Assembly (NCBI RefSeq): GCF_029227915.1
Contig: NC_079884.1
Location: 3,968,001 to 4,032,000, forward strand
Length of the DNA: 64,000 nucleotides
DNA from: Hydractinia symbiolongicarpus
Lineage: Eukaryota > Cnidaria > Hydrozoa > Anthoathecata > Hydractiniidae
Direction of reading: 5' to 3'
The position numbers were made by a program, and so were the translations under genes. Position 1 is the stretch's first letter. Each line of letters starts with the position of its first letter. Of the stretch, positions 46,228 to 58,733 are shown piece by piece. The notes beneath the pieces are model-generated. The model did not search any database. It saw nothing but the letters and a program-made list of their open reading frames with translations, and was not told the origin of the DNA.

Positions 46228-48704
46228 CTAGTCGATTAGGCCCGTGGAAAAATCCACTTAGGCAGAAAAACAATTGAAAAGTTCTGTCATTTGAATTTTG
46301 ATGACATCAGCAAATATTTCAGTATATTGAATATGCCTTTTACTAAAAAAAATAATCTGAAAATGCATAAAAAGAAAGTATATAAGTCATAATTTAACAA
46401 AAAAGTTCTTAAAATCTAACACAAAATATCAAATGTCAAATCGCATGAAATCCTCCCAACAAAACTTCAGACAAAATATGAAAAACAACGGCGTGCAAGG
46501 TGTAAAATCTGGTTAGTAGAAAGTTACAACATTGACAGTCACAACCCAGACAGTTATGACAACAATAATAATAATGTCAGAAATAACACATATCTCAAAT
46601 ATGGATACATCTTATTATGTGATTATGTTGAAAACCTTCAATATTTTAATCTGAAATGTCGAAAAGAAAGGCTTGCAACAGTAAGCACAGATCTATGAAA
46701 TAAGTTCTTTAAGCATTTTAAACATTGTCTTTTCCCTAAATGCTTATACAACAATACAACCTGAACAATATCAAAAAGCCAAACTTAAACAAACACAAAA
46801 CACCTAAAAACAAAAAGTTAAACTTTGAAAAATCATTTATTTGGTTGCATACCATCCTCTCCCGCAAAAATATGCACAAAATGTAAAAATTAACCGGTTA
46901 ACAAAACAATTTTTTGTCTAATGATCCGTACTGACTTTACCAAACATTTTAACCTGAAATGTCGAAAAAGCAATGAGCAAGGAGTAAATTTCCAATCAAC
47001 AAAAATCATTATTTTGAAAACATTGTATATATATATGGTCCTTCCTCACAAAAGTTTACAATAAATGTAGAACACAAAGGTTTATGAGGAGCAAATCAAA
47101 ATATGAACAAAAATCAGTTCAATTGGCATGTTCTATATTGTCTTCAGCCATAAAATCTTCCACAAAATTGATATGAAACCCATCAAATTCAACTCAGAAA
47201 AAGCAGTCATTTAAGTGCATACAAAAATACAACTTGTAGAATATCAAATTATTATTTTTAGTATATATATAATTGCATATGGTCCTCCCTCACAACAGTT
47301 AAATTTTTGCACTAAATTTGCAACACAAAATACAAATTCTAAATAATTCCTATGGTTTCCTTTTCCTTTCCTTTCCTTTTCCTTTTAAGTTTAATCAAAA
47401 TATAAAAGATGAGAGATGAACGACAAAATCAAAGTTTGCAGAATTTAATTATTTTGGTATATATATGTCTATTGATATATGCCCTTTATAACAATATTTC
47501 AATCCAAAATGTGAAAAAGAAAAACCGTTTGCAACAAAATCAGTTATTCTGATGATATTGCATACACTTTTTCTCCACAAAAGTGTAAAAAAAGAATGGT
47601 AGGAAATACTTCTGATTCAACAAAAATCAGTATTTGCATCTTGTACTCATTAAATATTACCCAAAATTTCAAAAAACTGTGATTTGGAACGCATCAAATT
47701 TATAAATAGAGAGGGATCAGTCATTTCGGTATGTTGTACAGAGTCCTGCCCGGTAAGAATTTATACAAAATATAAAAAAAACCAGGTTTTTTCGGTGTTG
47801 TACTCCCTCAAAAAAGTTGAAACTTTTCTTAATTGAGACAAAATGCCATAAACAAAAACATTTTAGTCAGAACATCTAGAACAACAAAAATCACTACATT
47901 TAAGGTACCAGAATTACTACATGTTAAATAAAAATCGTTTCGTCATATTGCATGTAACCGATGTATATAAGTTTAGTTACACAAAATGTGAAAAATACAT
48001 TATTTGCATACACAAATTGTGAAAAATACATTATTTGCTTAAAAACAGTCCTTAAACTCTTCTTAAATAATATGTAATACTTTTTTAAAAGTTGTTGTGG
48101 CTTGTTAATATAAGCTTAAAATGTCAATTAAAATAAGTTACAGTCACATTTTTAGCAAAGACCACTAAGATTAGCTTACATGTAAAAAGCAACATAAAAC
48201 TGAAGCTAACATAAGGTAGCTACAGCAGCTAATAGCTGGTCACTTAAATATAAACTGGAGACTTAGCTAGGTATAAAGAACATGGCTACATATTTATAAA
48301 TTCCTAGCTACCTAGCTAGTTGTTGTTGGTGTGGTTGATGCTAGCTAACAAACATGTCTCGCATCAATAATATCATCAAAACTTCAAAAAACATAAACAA
48401 ACCTTTCTATACTTCATTTATATACCATGCCCCTTTTTAAATGCTTTTGTAAAGATTTATTTTGAAGGCAAGAGAAGACAAATGCATAAAAAAGACAGCC
48501 ATCTTTTTTGCAAACACAATTTCCGTTACTTTGTGCTAGAACTTCATTTAACAAACCACACAAAACTCGCGGCTTTTCACGACAAAGAAGACATATTTTT
48601 TCGGCAACATCAAAGATTTTTTTCGGCAACATCAAAGGAAAATGACGATATCAACTTTGCCTGTCACAGACAGACGGACACACTCTCCGTATTATTATAA
48701 GAGA
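46228..48704 (-). mobile_element. Larger non-autonomous Helitron, about 2.5 kb
   Basis: The minus-strand 5' end TCTCTTATAATAATACGGAG (48704) follows an A. The 3' end has hairpin GTGGATTTTTCCAC and CTAG (46231-46228). The interior consists of diverged repeats of roughly 150-250 bp with motifs such as TATGGTCCTYCCTCACAA and CAAAAATCA..., and no replicase/helicase frame. Whether both ends belong to one element is inferred from their orientation and distance. Confidence 0.6.
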
Positions 48705-49028
48705 TTCGCCGTTTCAGCAAAAATTTATTTTCTGTATTAATACGCTGGTTTTGTGTGTGTCTGTGATAAGAAAAGAAAGTTTTTAATGTTATTACACAGA
48801 GTCTATTCTACATCTCCTCTAGATCTCCTTTTGGATGAAGTTATATAGTGAAAGCACCTTCAATAGCTGAAAAAAACTAAACGTCAAGCCTTTTTTATAA
48901 ATTTAACTGTCGGAAAGAAATCCATGAGTCTGGAAGATTCTTATAAAAAATGTGAGTTTGTCTTAAAAAGCTTGTTGCGTTATTTTTAAGATTTCGGATT
49001 ACATCCGAGATCTTATTTAAACGGGCGG

Positions 49029-49426
49029 TCTTCTTCTTCTTCTTCTTCTTCTTCTTCTTCTTCTTCTTCTTCTTCTTCTTCTTCTTCTTCTTCTTCTTCT
49101 TCTTCTTCTTCTTCTTCTTCTTCTTCTTCTTCTTCTTCTTCTTCTTCTTCTTCTTCTTCTTCTTCTTCTTCTTCTTCTTCTTCTTCTTCTTCTTCTTCTT
49201 CTTCTTCTTCTTCTTCTTCTTCTTCTTCTTCTTCTTCTTCTTCTTCTTCTTCTTCTTCTTCTTCTTCTTCTTCTTCTTCTTCTTCTTCTTCTTCTTCTTC
49301 TTCTTCTTCTTCTTCTTCTTCTTCTTCTTCTTCTTCTTCTTCTTCTTCTTCTTCTTCTTCTTCTTCTTCTTCTTCTTCTTCTTCTTCTTCTTCTTCTTCT
49401 TCTTCTTCTTCTTCTTCTTCTTCTTC
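49029..49426 (+). repeat. (TTC)n/(GAA)n array, about 132 perfect units
   Basis: Nearly 400 bp of uninterrupted TTC on the plus strand. Poly-Lys and poly-Glu frames on the minus strand are artefacts of the repeat. Confidence 0.98.
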
Positions 49427-50028
49427 AACCAATTTTAAAGTCCGACCTGGCCCCGCGTCCTAGCTCTTCCGTACCTATCTTAGTATTCGCAAAATTGGGA
49501 AAGAATGAAGACTGCGGTACGAATTTAATCACAAATATTGTTATAGACTAGTGTTTTAATATTATTTAATTTGCTATGCTAGATACTCCTTTAAATTTTC
49601 ATTTCCAGTTATGTTTTTAACGAGGCCGATTTTGTCCAACTAAACCAAGCCCTAGGGGTTAAGGTACGAGTCGTTTCTTTTGAGGGACCGAGTTCGCCAT
49701 ATTGATTATACTCCAGCTTGTTCACCAATCTGCAAAGCGAAGTGTTTTGAAGCGAAGAGAAATATTTGGTTGGGTTAGTATAGTTATTTAACTGCCTAAA
49801 TTTCAGTTCTATCAACGTTTAAGATATTCTCTTCATTGGGTCTAGGTTTTCGCATGTTAAAATGAAAATATCATCACGTTTGCTAGCCATGCATAAACCT
49901 AAAACAAAACAATTTTAAGATTTTAGCTGCAAACGTAGATTTCAAGGCAGTATCCTGCTGGAACCTAGCTTTATTTATTCTTATTATTTTAAAGTTTGGT
50001 ATATTATTATTTATTTTTATGCTGGGCT

Positions 50029-50297
50029 AGTTAGAAACGCGTTTTCAACATTCTTCACAGTTAGAAACGCGTTTTCAACATCCTTGACAGTTAGAAACGC
50101 GTTTTCAACTTCCTTGACAGTTAGAGACGCGTTTTCAACATTCTTGACACTTGAAACGCTTTTTTAACATTCTTCACAGTTAGACACGCGTTCTAAACAT
50201 ATTTGGCAATTAGAAACGCGTTTTCAACCTTTTTTGGCAGTTAGAAACGCGTTTTTAACATTCTTGACAGATGAGATGCGTTTTCAACATTCTTGAC
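50029..50297 (+). repeat. 30-bp minisatellite, about nine copies
   Basis: Unit AGTTAGAAACGCGTTTTCAA plus CATTCTTGAC, with moderate divergence; most copies keep the palindrome ACGCGT. Confidence 0.93.
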
Positions 50298-51500
50298 TTA
50301 CAACTGTCAAACCGACAATTGACAGTTATAACTGTGGAAAATACAGTTGTAACTAGGGGAAATTGTTACCTTAAAATGTTACGTATCAGCCACAGTAGGA
50401 GTTCAACAATCTCGAATCAAACGTTTTTCTTGTTATGTTATTAAAAGATTTAATTATTCCCGCCCTTGTGTGAAACTTGTTTGATACTCATACGTTTTCC
50501 AGATTGTAGGTAAGTGCAATTTTCACGGAACTTACAGCCAAAAGCTACTGAAAAAGAAAGCTGAACTAATAATGCAAAAATAGGGTTTTGTGATTATTCC
50601 TTGCTTGCAGTAATTTCGATTTCGAAACTCTATCTATTATTGTAAACTCTTCCGACTTTTGGTATGTTCGGCCGCAATAAGTACTTCTTTTGCGGCGTTT
50701 GAAAATTATATCAGGTTAGTTGCTTGGTTGTTTCAGAAATGTTTGTAACATGTTTCGGGTATCTCATTAGTGATAAGTCAATTTACAAACCGGGTGTTTT
50801 GAAATCGAAGACAATAATATATTCACATCTATAATCATAGTGACACCCTTGTCCATTCAAACTTCAATAGCAACTTTATGCAAACAGGTGAGCAAGCATG
50901 CGCGAATGAAATTTTCCACGGGTTAATGTCTTCCTATATAAAATTACAGTAATGTTAAACCGTGGAAAAATGTAAATAAATGTGAAAGGAAAAGAGATTA
51001 AAAAAAAGTAAAACAACACAGTTAAATAAACAAAGAAAGTGAGCAAGTAAAAAATGGAGAACATGATTTTTTTATTAGATATGAAGCGTTTCTTTGGTTT
51101 ATGAAGTACCTCTTTTTCAGTGGTATCCATTTTTCGAAACAATTTTTGTTATAAGCTAAGAAACATAACTAGTTGAAATGAAGATGTTTAAAGAAATTAG
51201 TGTCCCTTGTTGTGTGTTCGTCTATTCTAATTTTATAATCAGCTCGATTAACCGTATAAACTAGTGCTTAGGGCGAGCATTTAAGTGTACTTTATCTTTA
51301 TAAGAAAAATATTGTTTAATCTTTAAGAGTTCACAATGATTCCAAAGTTTATTTCAGGTATGTATTACCTAACTAAGTGTTTTAATTTAGCCCTAACCCT
51401 TTCAAAAATATTCACCCAATTCGTGACTTCTAGATTAGTGGAAAATATTATTGAATTATAAATATTTTCTTTAGATTGTATTTACTAATTCGTTTTAAAC

Positions 51501-52709
51501 ATGGAAGGTTTACAAACAACTGGTTGTGCGTTTCTCTTGTGTATAATATCATTTTTAATTTGGTACCTGTATCAAAGATATGTGTGGTATTGTAAAGTTA
51601 TTGGACAAAACCCTACTTACGCATCGATAAATCCAATTTTAACCTCAAAAATAAACCATTTAGTTACACAAAATCCAACAGAAAATGAGAAAGTAATTGC
51701 ACCTGGTTGTTCCTTCTACCAATATCTAAAGTATTTACAGCTTGCTTGCCTGCCATACGCATGGAGCGTCCCAATAAAGTATTTTCAGCAGTTGTGTCTT
51801 CGTCTGCAGAAGAGCAAGCTAACGGAGGTAGAAAAACGTCAGAGATTGGCGAAGATGGTTTTAGAAACATCTTTAGTTTTAGGTTTTCACAAAAAACATC
51901 AAAATGATTATTATTTCAAATTTGAAAACTTTCGTTTGCCATCAAGACAAAAGGATGACGGAAAGTATCGTTTTATAACGAGCTGTTCAATTCAAATAAT
52001 TGCCAAGGATTTGAACAATGTTATACTGAAAGAAATTATGTTAAACAAGGAACCAATTAACGATATAAATAAGATGTTTTCCGTTCTAAACACTGTATGG
52101 TGCGTGTATACACACACGTTAACTCATGTAATGGCAGGTAACGTTGCCGAGATGAATCTGATCGAACTCAAGAAAAGCACAGTCTTAAGTAATGAGTTTA
52201 AAAAGAGCATTGATGATATGCATGCTGTTGTATCTGGTATGAATGAATCAGCCAATCACTATCCAGCAGATATTTGGGGAATACCTCGTAAGCATCTTCA
52301 AATGATTTTAGGATACAATGGAGTGCAGCAGATCCACAATCATCAAAATATTGTGCAATGTCTTTCGGTTAGTAATTTTGTAAATTTCACCGTAAAAGCC
52401 AGATTGATATTTTCGAAGCATCTTGGCAAGACTGGGCTATCCTTGTCAACTTTGTCAGCCAACACTATCTTTCATTCCATTGATCATTACAACATGGGGA
52501 AGTATTTTCTGCATGACAATGAAGAGAAAAGTTTCCTTGGTATTGATTCAAGAATGATTACCTCGTTGCTTGGGGATTTGAACTTTGATTTATTTGGATG
52601 GCAAGCAATGAAATACAGTAAATGTGATGTGTGGAGAAGCATATTTGAGGAATTGTTGCATATTGACGAAGAGCTAGCTAACAAAACTCACATGTTTGTA
52701 AGCGTATGA
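51501..52709 (+). CDS. Unrecognised membrane-anchored protein, 402 aa
   Basis: Single open frame with an N-terminal anchor (residues 8-24, [17 protein letters not shown]) followed by a basic/aromatic stretch, so probably type II or signal-anchored with a soluble body. Two HxxxH motifs stand out: HTLTH (205-209) and HSIDH (325-329); with conserved-looking surroundings they could bind a metal or haem, but this is conjecture. Other blocks are [20 protein letters not shown] and [21 protein letters not shown] likely 5'-UTR intron ends just upstream (about 51474), and codon use looks like that of the other genes here, which supports a real gene. I do not recognise the family; an oxygenase-like enzyme is one idea only. 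Confidence 0.72.
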   Translation: MEGLQTTGCAFLLCIISFLIWYLYQRYVWYCKVIGQNPTYASINPILTSKINHLVTQNPTENEKVIAPGCSFYQYLKYLQLACLPYAWSVPIKYFQQLCLRLQKSKLTEVEKRQRLAKMVLETSLVLGFHKKHQNDYYFKFENFRLPSRQKDDGKYRFITSCSIQIIAKDLNNVILKEIMLNKEPINDINKMFSVLNTVWCVYTHTLTHVMAGNVAEMNLIELKKSTVLSNEFKKSIDDMHAVVSGMNESANHYPADIWGIPRKHLQMILGYNGVQQIHNHQNIVQCLSVSNFVNFTVKARLIFSKHLGKTGLSLSTLSANTIFHSIDHYNMGKYFLHDNEEKSFLGIDSRMITSLLGDLNFDLFGWQAMKYSKCDVWRSIFEELLHIDEELANKTHMFVSV

Positions 52710-52757
52710 TACTGAAACGTATCAAAATTTTCAACAGTTTTAAGTTATGGCACTTAA

Positions 52758-53911
<1,154 letters not shown>

Positions 53912-54132
53912 TTACGGAGTTTCATACCGCGCAGGTCTGGGCACTAGAAAAACGCTTGTAGGGACAAATTTTTAGCTTGTTTATGTTGCACTCGATTACC
54001 CCTATTGGTTTCCCGGTCATTTGCTCATAAAGTTTATACCGTATGGGCGCAGTTGAGGCATAAATTGCTAATTTTAGTATATATTCTTTCCTTATATTTA
54101 TACTTTTCTACAACATTTAACTTATCTAAAAC

Positions 54133-55070
54133 ATGGTGAAATGGTTCTGCTCGTCATCCCTTTGCTATAATAACTTTCGAACACAAAATTCAAATGGAGA
54201 AAAGCTTATATTTTACAGATTGCCAAGGACCAAGGATTTACAAATGGAGTACCAAAAAATTATTAAAACTGCTGGAGTTAATTGGAAAAACGGACAACAT
54301 ATGTGTGAACATTGGAGTGCTGGTTATAAAATTAATGAAACTCTTCCTGATGTTACAGTACCCCAGTCAAAAATTCCTATTATTGAGCAAAATTATAATA
54401 GAGCAAAAGAAAGACTTGAAAAAACCCAAAGTGCAGCAAATAAAATGAAAGTAAAGGAGCTAAAAAAAAAATTTGAATTCATCCAAACACTTCGTACACC
54501 ATCTAGTGTAAAGAGAAAACCTCCTGCTAAAAGAATATATTCTACGCCAGTACATAAACAACGAGAACCCTCAAAGAGACAGTTATCTGCTAAATTAATA
54601 TCTAAAGACAAAATTATTGAAGAACTTAAAAAAAAATAAACGAATCAAATAATAAAATAAAGAATCTTACCCATGAAAATAAATTACTAAAAATTAAAAA
54701 CCACTACCTGCAATCATTTGTTAATAAACGAAATAAAATAATTCTTGAAAAAACAGGAACAATTCTAAACCTTCAAAAGTATATATTTTCCTATGACAAC
54801 TTACAACAGAAATCTAGCAATATAGAATATTTATCTGGTTTGCCCGTTGAAAAATTTGACTTGCTATTTCCAATTGTTTCACCATACTTACACATTATAA
54901 AATACCCTGACTGTAAAGGAACTGGGGAAAGATCATTTAAAAAAGCAACCGAACTTTTATGCGTTTTAACAATTTGTCGTCATTCTCTTCATCTTGGCGT
55001 TATGGCTTATATGGCAGGTGTTGGTAAAAGCACAATGTATAGGATATTTGTTGGATGGCTTGTTTTTTAG
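54133..55070 (+). pseudogene. ISL2EU transposase remnant: THAP finger and HTH only
   Basis: MVKWFCSSSLC...FYRLP...MCEHW is a THAP-type zinc finger (Cys6, Cys11, Cys58, His60). The last pair is one residue tighter than the usual C-x2-H, so the finger may be damaged. A Lys-rich linker follows. The first frame ends at 54639; coding similarity continues in other frames to an HTH block near 54840-55060 (KATELLCVLTICRHSLHLGV, YMAGVGKSTMYRIF), the DNA-binding part of DDE_4-type transposases. After one more frameshift a WLVFLETLFND-like stretch is readable, then the catalytic DDE domain is missing. Confidence 0.8.
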
Positions 55071-55189
55071 AAACACTTTCAATGACTGTCTTTATAATGT
55101 TCCAGACCAAATCATTTCTTTGAATTAAAAAGTAATTGGCAGATTTTGTTTCTGGATGATAAGACATGAGGATACAAAACTTGGATTCA

Positions 55190-56451
55190 GTGCTAACTAG
55201 ATTCCAATCAGAGCTGGTAAACGGCTACCGGTGATTTATACCCTTCCTTAGATTTTGCCACTCTTCTGTATTTTGTTGAACTGGAAAATAATTAAGGTTT
55301 TTATTAGGATCATCTGGGAACATATTTCTTAGATCAATGTTGATTATTTTTAAATTAGAATTAACGTCACAAGAAATATCATCTAGTAGGAAGTGTGTTG
55401 CAATATCAGAAGTTGTAGTATTTACATTATTCTGAGGATTTTCTTTTTGTTTTTCCAAAATTGTTCTGGAGATGTTTTTTTTAATATTTTCAAGTTTTGA
55501 CGGTTCAATTTTTATTTCATTGTAATCTATAGTTGAATTTTGTGTGCAGTAATCATGATCAGCTAGTGAAAGTGCTGCCTTGGTTGTAAATCGAAATGAT
55601 AAATGTTCTCCAAGAGATGTTTTTAGAGATTTATTTTTTGACAAAACCTCATAGCAATGTCGTTCGAACGGTTTTTTAACCTTTTTTATTTCCAAAAGCT
55701 TATCTGATTTCATTTGTAGCACATCTCTTTTAAACCTGGAGTTTTCTGGGTCAGCTGGAGTGATTTTAGCATCAGTTACATTGTTTGAGGTTCCAACTCT
55801 GGCTGAGGTTAACTATTTTTTTCGTAACGGCATCATAGGTATAGAGCCTTTTCTTGTTCTGCGATGCCATTTCTGCAGTTGCTCAGTGCAAGATAGAGCC
55901 AAAAATTTTTCCTTTGTTTCGTGAAAGTTTTTTAAATAGAGAAGCAAGGCCAATGTATGGGAACATAAGCCACTTACACCAACAGGACATTCACAGTAGG
56001 CTTTAACTGGAATATTACTACTAAATAGAATAACTGTAGGTCTTGTTAATTCACCATATGATTTTTTAACAAGAGCTCTAACAAATACATTATTATCACC
56101 TGCAACATGTGTTTTTACTGAAACTATTTTCCTGCTAGTCAACATAGCATAAGCTTTCTGTTGCTGACCTAAACTACCTTCTCTTTTTCTAGAACTATAT
56201 TCTTTAAATATCGATGCTGTAACTATTGGATACAATTCCTCTTTAGGACACTAGGGAGCTGAAATGAGAGGGATAAGATTGGGATCTAATGTTGTACCAA
56301 AACTAAAATTTCTTTCTTGTTTGACTCTCAATTTTTCCGCAAGTGATGGGTATAATTTGAATCGATTAACACGCATATTAAGCTCTTGTATTGTTCCTCC
56401 TGTGGACAGGCCACGTTCCATAAGCCATTGTACACAATCTTTCTTTTCCAT
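55190..56451 (-). pseudogene. ISL2EU second protein remnant: SAP-like, SWIM finger, start of YqaJ nuclease
   Basis: From ATG at 56451: MEKKDCVQWLMERGLSTGG (SAP-like helix pair), then after a stop a frame (56235-55813) with the SWIM zinc finger AYCECPVGVSGLCSH (CxC...CxH) and KWHRRTRKGSIPM. After another break, 55722-55225 leads to NTEEWQNLRKG, the opening of a YqaJ-type (lambda-exonuclease-like) domain; a one-base shift restores ITGSRLPALIGI before it stops at about 55190. The catalytic core of YqaJ is gone. YqaJ proteins act in DNA-end processing, which suggests a part in transposon replication or repair. Confidence 0.8.
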
Positions 56452-56621
56452 TATTGCAAAAACAATACGTAAAATTGTTAAACAGCAAATAACTATAATA
56501 TAATAACTTGGAAGTGTGTACAAACGCTAGCTAAATGTTTACACTTTGCGGGAGTTCTGAAAATTTGTCCCTACAAGCCACTTCGCTCGGGCCCAGACCT
56601 GCGCGGTATGAAACTCCGTAA

Positions 56622-58292
56622 TAAGCGATTAATATTTTTTTGTTTTTTAAATTTCCTATTACAACTATATCTGCAATAACAAATATGACAAATATTGTCC
56701 AACAACGTGGTCAGTTGTTACACGAAAACAGAAAAGAAAAACAAAATAAAAAGCTGCAGTACGAAGCTCAGGACAGTGTATTATGTGGTTAGCTACCATT
56801 CTCTCACCCCTCTGCCTTGGTTATTTCTGGCATGCCATGTCTTGAATGAAAAATCCTAAAGTATATTTTTTGAATTCCTTGCTGTATATTAAGTTACATC
56901 ACGTCATCTTATCGTGTGATTGGACCTGTATAGATTTAGATTGGAATATTTCGCTTGGTATTCATTTGTCGACGAAATCATTTCTTAAGCTTGAAACTTC
57001 AATTTAAAGTTGGATGTTTCAGCAGATTTTGAGTGTGTATGACAGCATAATTTTAAGATTTTAGACTTCCCTCCAGCAAAGCCTGCATTTTTTTGTTTTT
57101 CCATTTGAAAAATACTTTATTTTTCCATAATGTGCACCATAAAAATCTTCCTGAAACACTTCAGAATACCTTTGACAACTTTGTCCACTCACATAGCACT
57201 GGTGGATTAAGAAATAGATTAAAAAAGTCTATATTTCTACATCAACTGCTGACAGTTGGAAAAAGCGTAAAAAAACATTTTTTACAATAAAATAGAAATA
57301 TTCGGTAAAGCCTAAAACTTACCCAACAGTTCATTGGTATTGTAAGTCACTAATGGAGACCAAAATATTGTTCAATTTTGGGTTAAATGCGAGGTTTTGA
57401 TGCGAAAGTAACATTTTGTTGCTTTTTCATCTCTAATTAAAAAAATTTTGGCTTAAGTTAATAAAACCTTTGGATTATCATCACTATGTTACTCACAAAT
57501 ACCAGTATAGATAGAAGAAACAGATGTAACGTAATTTAAAGATGTTTCCGTAAGTGCGAAATAATGCAAAAAGCTTGCATGAAAAGATATTTTCCATCTA
57601 TTTTAAAAATATTTTCCATAAATTAGTAATTTCTACTTGAATATACATATTATCGGATATAAAAGTGATATGTGACAATTGATTGCCAACGTAACACAAT
57701 TATACTCATAATACTATCCCAATTTTCAGTACTGGCAGAAAAAGTGTGGTCAACTAGACTATTACCACCAAACTCATTTCATTTGACAAGTGTAACGTTA
57801 CATGTATGTTAGGAATGTAAATTACATATAAAAAGTTTCAGCATGCGTGAACATTTTATATTACAAATCATTCAGTTTGTTCCTTTTTTATTTCTATAAA
57901 AAACATATCAGACTATGGAAAGGAATATATAAATCACATTTAATCTAATAACAATACAGAAAAGGTAAAAATTTTAAGTATTTTTGAAGATAAATGTTAC
58001 ATTTTCATCTCAATTCTGTCTTTTTACTTCATGTTTTCGATAAATAGCTTCATATTTTGATTATTCATGCATAGCTAAAAATAAAATAGAAATTTTGGTA
58101 AAATTTTTTGTAGTTTCCTGTCATTTTACATTTTACATTTGCATAAGATTTAGATTATTCAAATGTTAAAAAAGTTAGGTCTTTTAAAAAGGCGGGAATA
58201 CAAGATGAAATGTTTCTTAAATGATAATATATACACGTACCATGTGAAAATGCGGTAACTTCAATACAAAACCATGTGTTAAAAATGCTATA
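56622..58292. other. Intergenic between two transposons
   Basis: AT-rich, with no exon, RNA gene or repeat that I can name. Confidence 0.45.
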
Positions 58293-58464
58293 CAGTAGAC
58301 TCTCTGTAATTCAAACTTGCAGGGGACCGAAAAAAAAGTTCGAATTGGGGAGACTTCGAATTAGGGGAAGTTCATAAATTTATGTGAAATTTTGCCCAAA
58401 ATCAGGCTTGGTGGTAGTAAATAGACTTCATAAATACATCCATCTATATATCTTGAGAATTATA

Positions 58465-58706
58465 TCTCTTTAATAATAGCCGTCGTCTGTCTGCCCGTGT
58501 GTCCGCGAAAGCCGTGTCCCGTAACAGAAACACGAAATTTTTAAAATGCGTATCAATACCAAATGTGATATATTTCTTTCCACTTTGTTGCAACGGGTTA
58601 ATTTAAAGGACGGGCGTCTGTCTGTCTGTCACGCAAAATGGTAGCTTAGCTGCACAGGTAGCGAGATGCACGCAATGCGGTGTATAAAGGACGGGCTAAC
58701 GACTAG
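58465..58706 (+). mobile_element. Helitron nested inside the Tigger element
   Basis: Starts TCTCTTTAATAATAGCCGTC after an A. It contains the shared segment CACGCAAAATGGTAGCTTAG, and ends CTAACGACTAG (58706), but lacks the usual 3' hairpin and is followed by A, not T. Looks like a fusion of the two 5' families seen at 48704 and 17161. Confidence 0.6.
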
Positions 58707-58733
58707 ACTCCTATATTACTTCAGACGTATTTC

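Larger units (their letters stand above)
48705..51500. other. Intergenic, with large simple-sequence arrays
   Basis: Holds the TTC/GAA array (49029-49426) and a 30-bp minisatellite (50029-50297). A TTTCTTTAG acceptor at about 51466-51474 suggests a 5'-UTR intron of the gene starting at 51501. No other exon recognised. Confidence 0.45.
53912..56621. mobile_element. ISL2EU-type DNA transposon, 2.7 kb, internally deleted
   Basis: Terminal inverted repeats of about 62 bp: the outer 31 bases (TTACGGAGTTTCATACCGCG then CAGGTCTGGGC) are identical, a 12-13-base divergent spacer follows, then CTTGTAGGGACAAATTTT is shared. TA flanks both ends (53910-53911, 56622-56623). It carries two tail-to-tail genes, a THAP/HTH transposase on + and a SWIM/YqaJ-type nuclease protein on -. 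To my knowledge that gene pair defines ISL2EU (IS4EU) elements. Both genes are truncated where they meet, so the copy is non-autonomous though its ends look usable. Confidence 0.85.

Noticed and set aside
46261-48420. Possible CRISPR-like or tandem array within the large Helitron
   Set aside because: Units are long, diverged and irregular, and the genome is eukaryotic; these are internal Helitron repeats.
49013-49432. Long minus-strand poly-Glu and poly-Lys frames
   Set aside because: They are translations of the TTC/GAA microsatellite, with no splice or promoter context.
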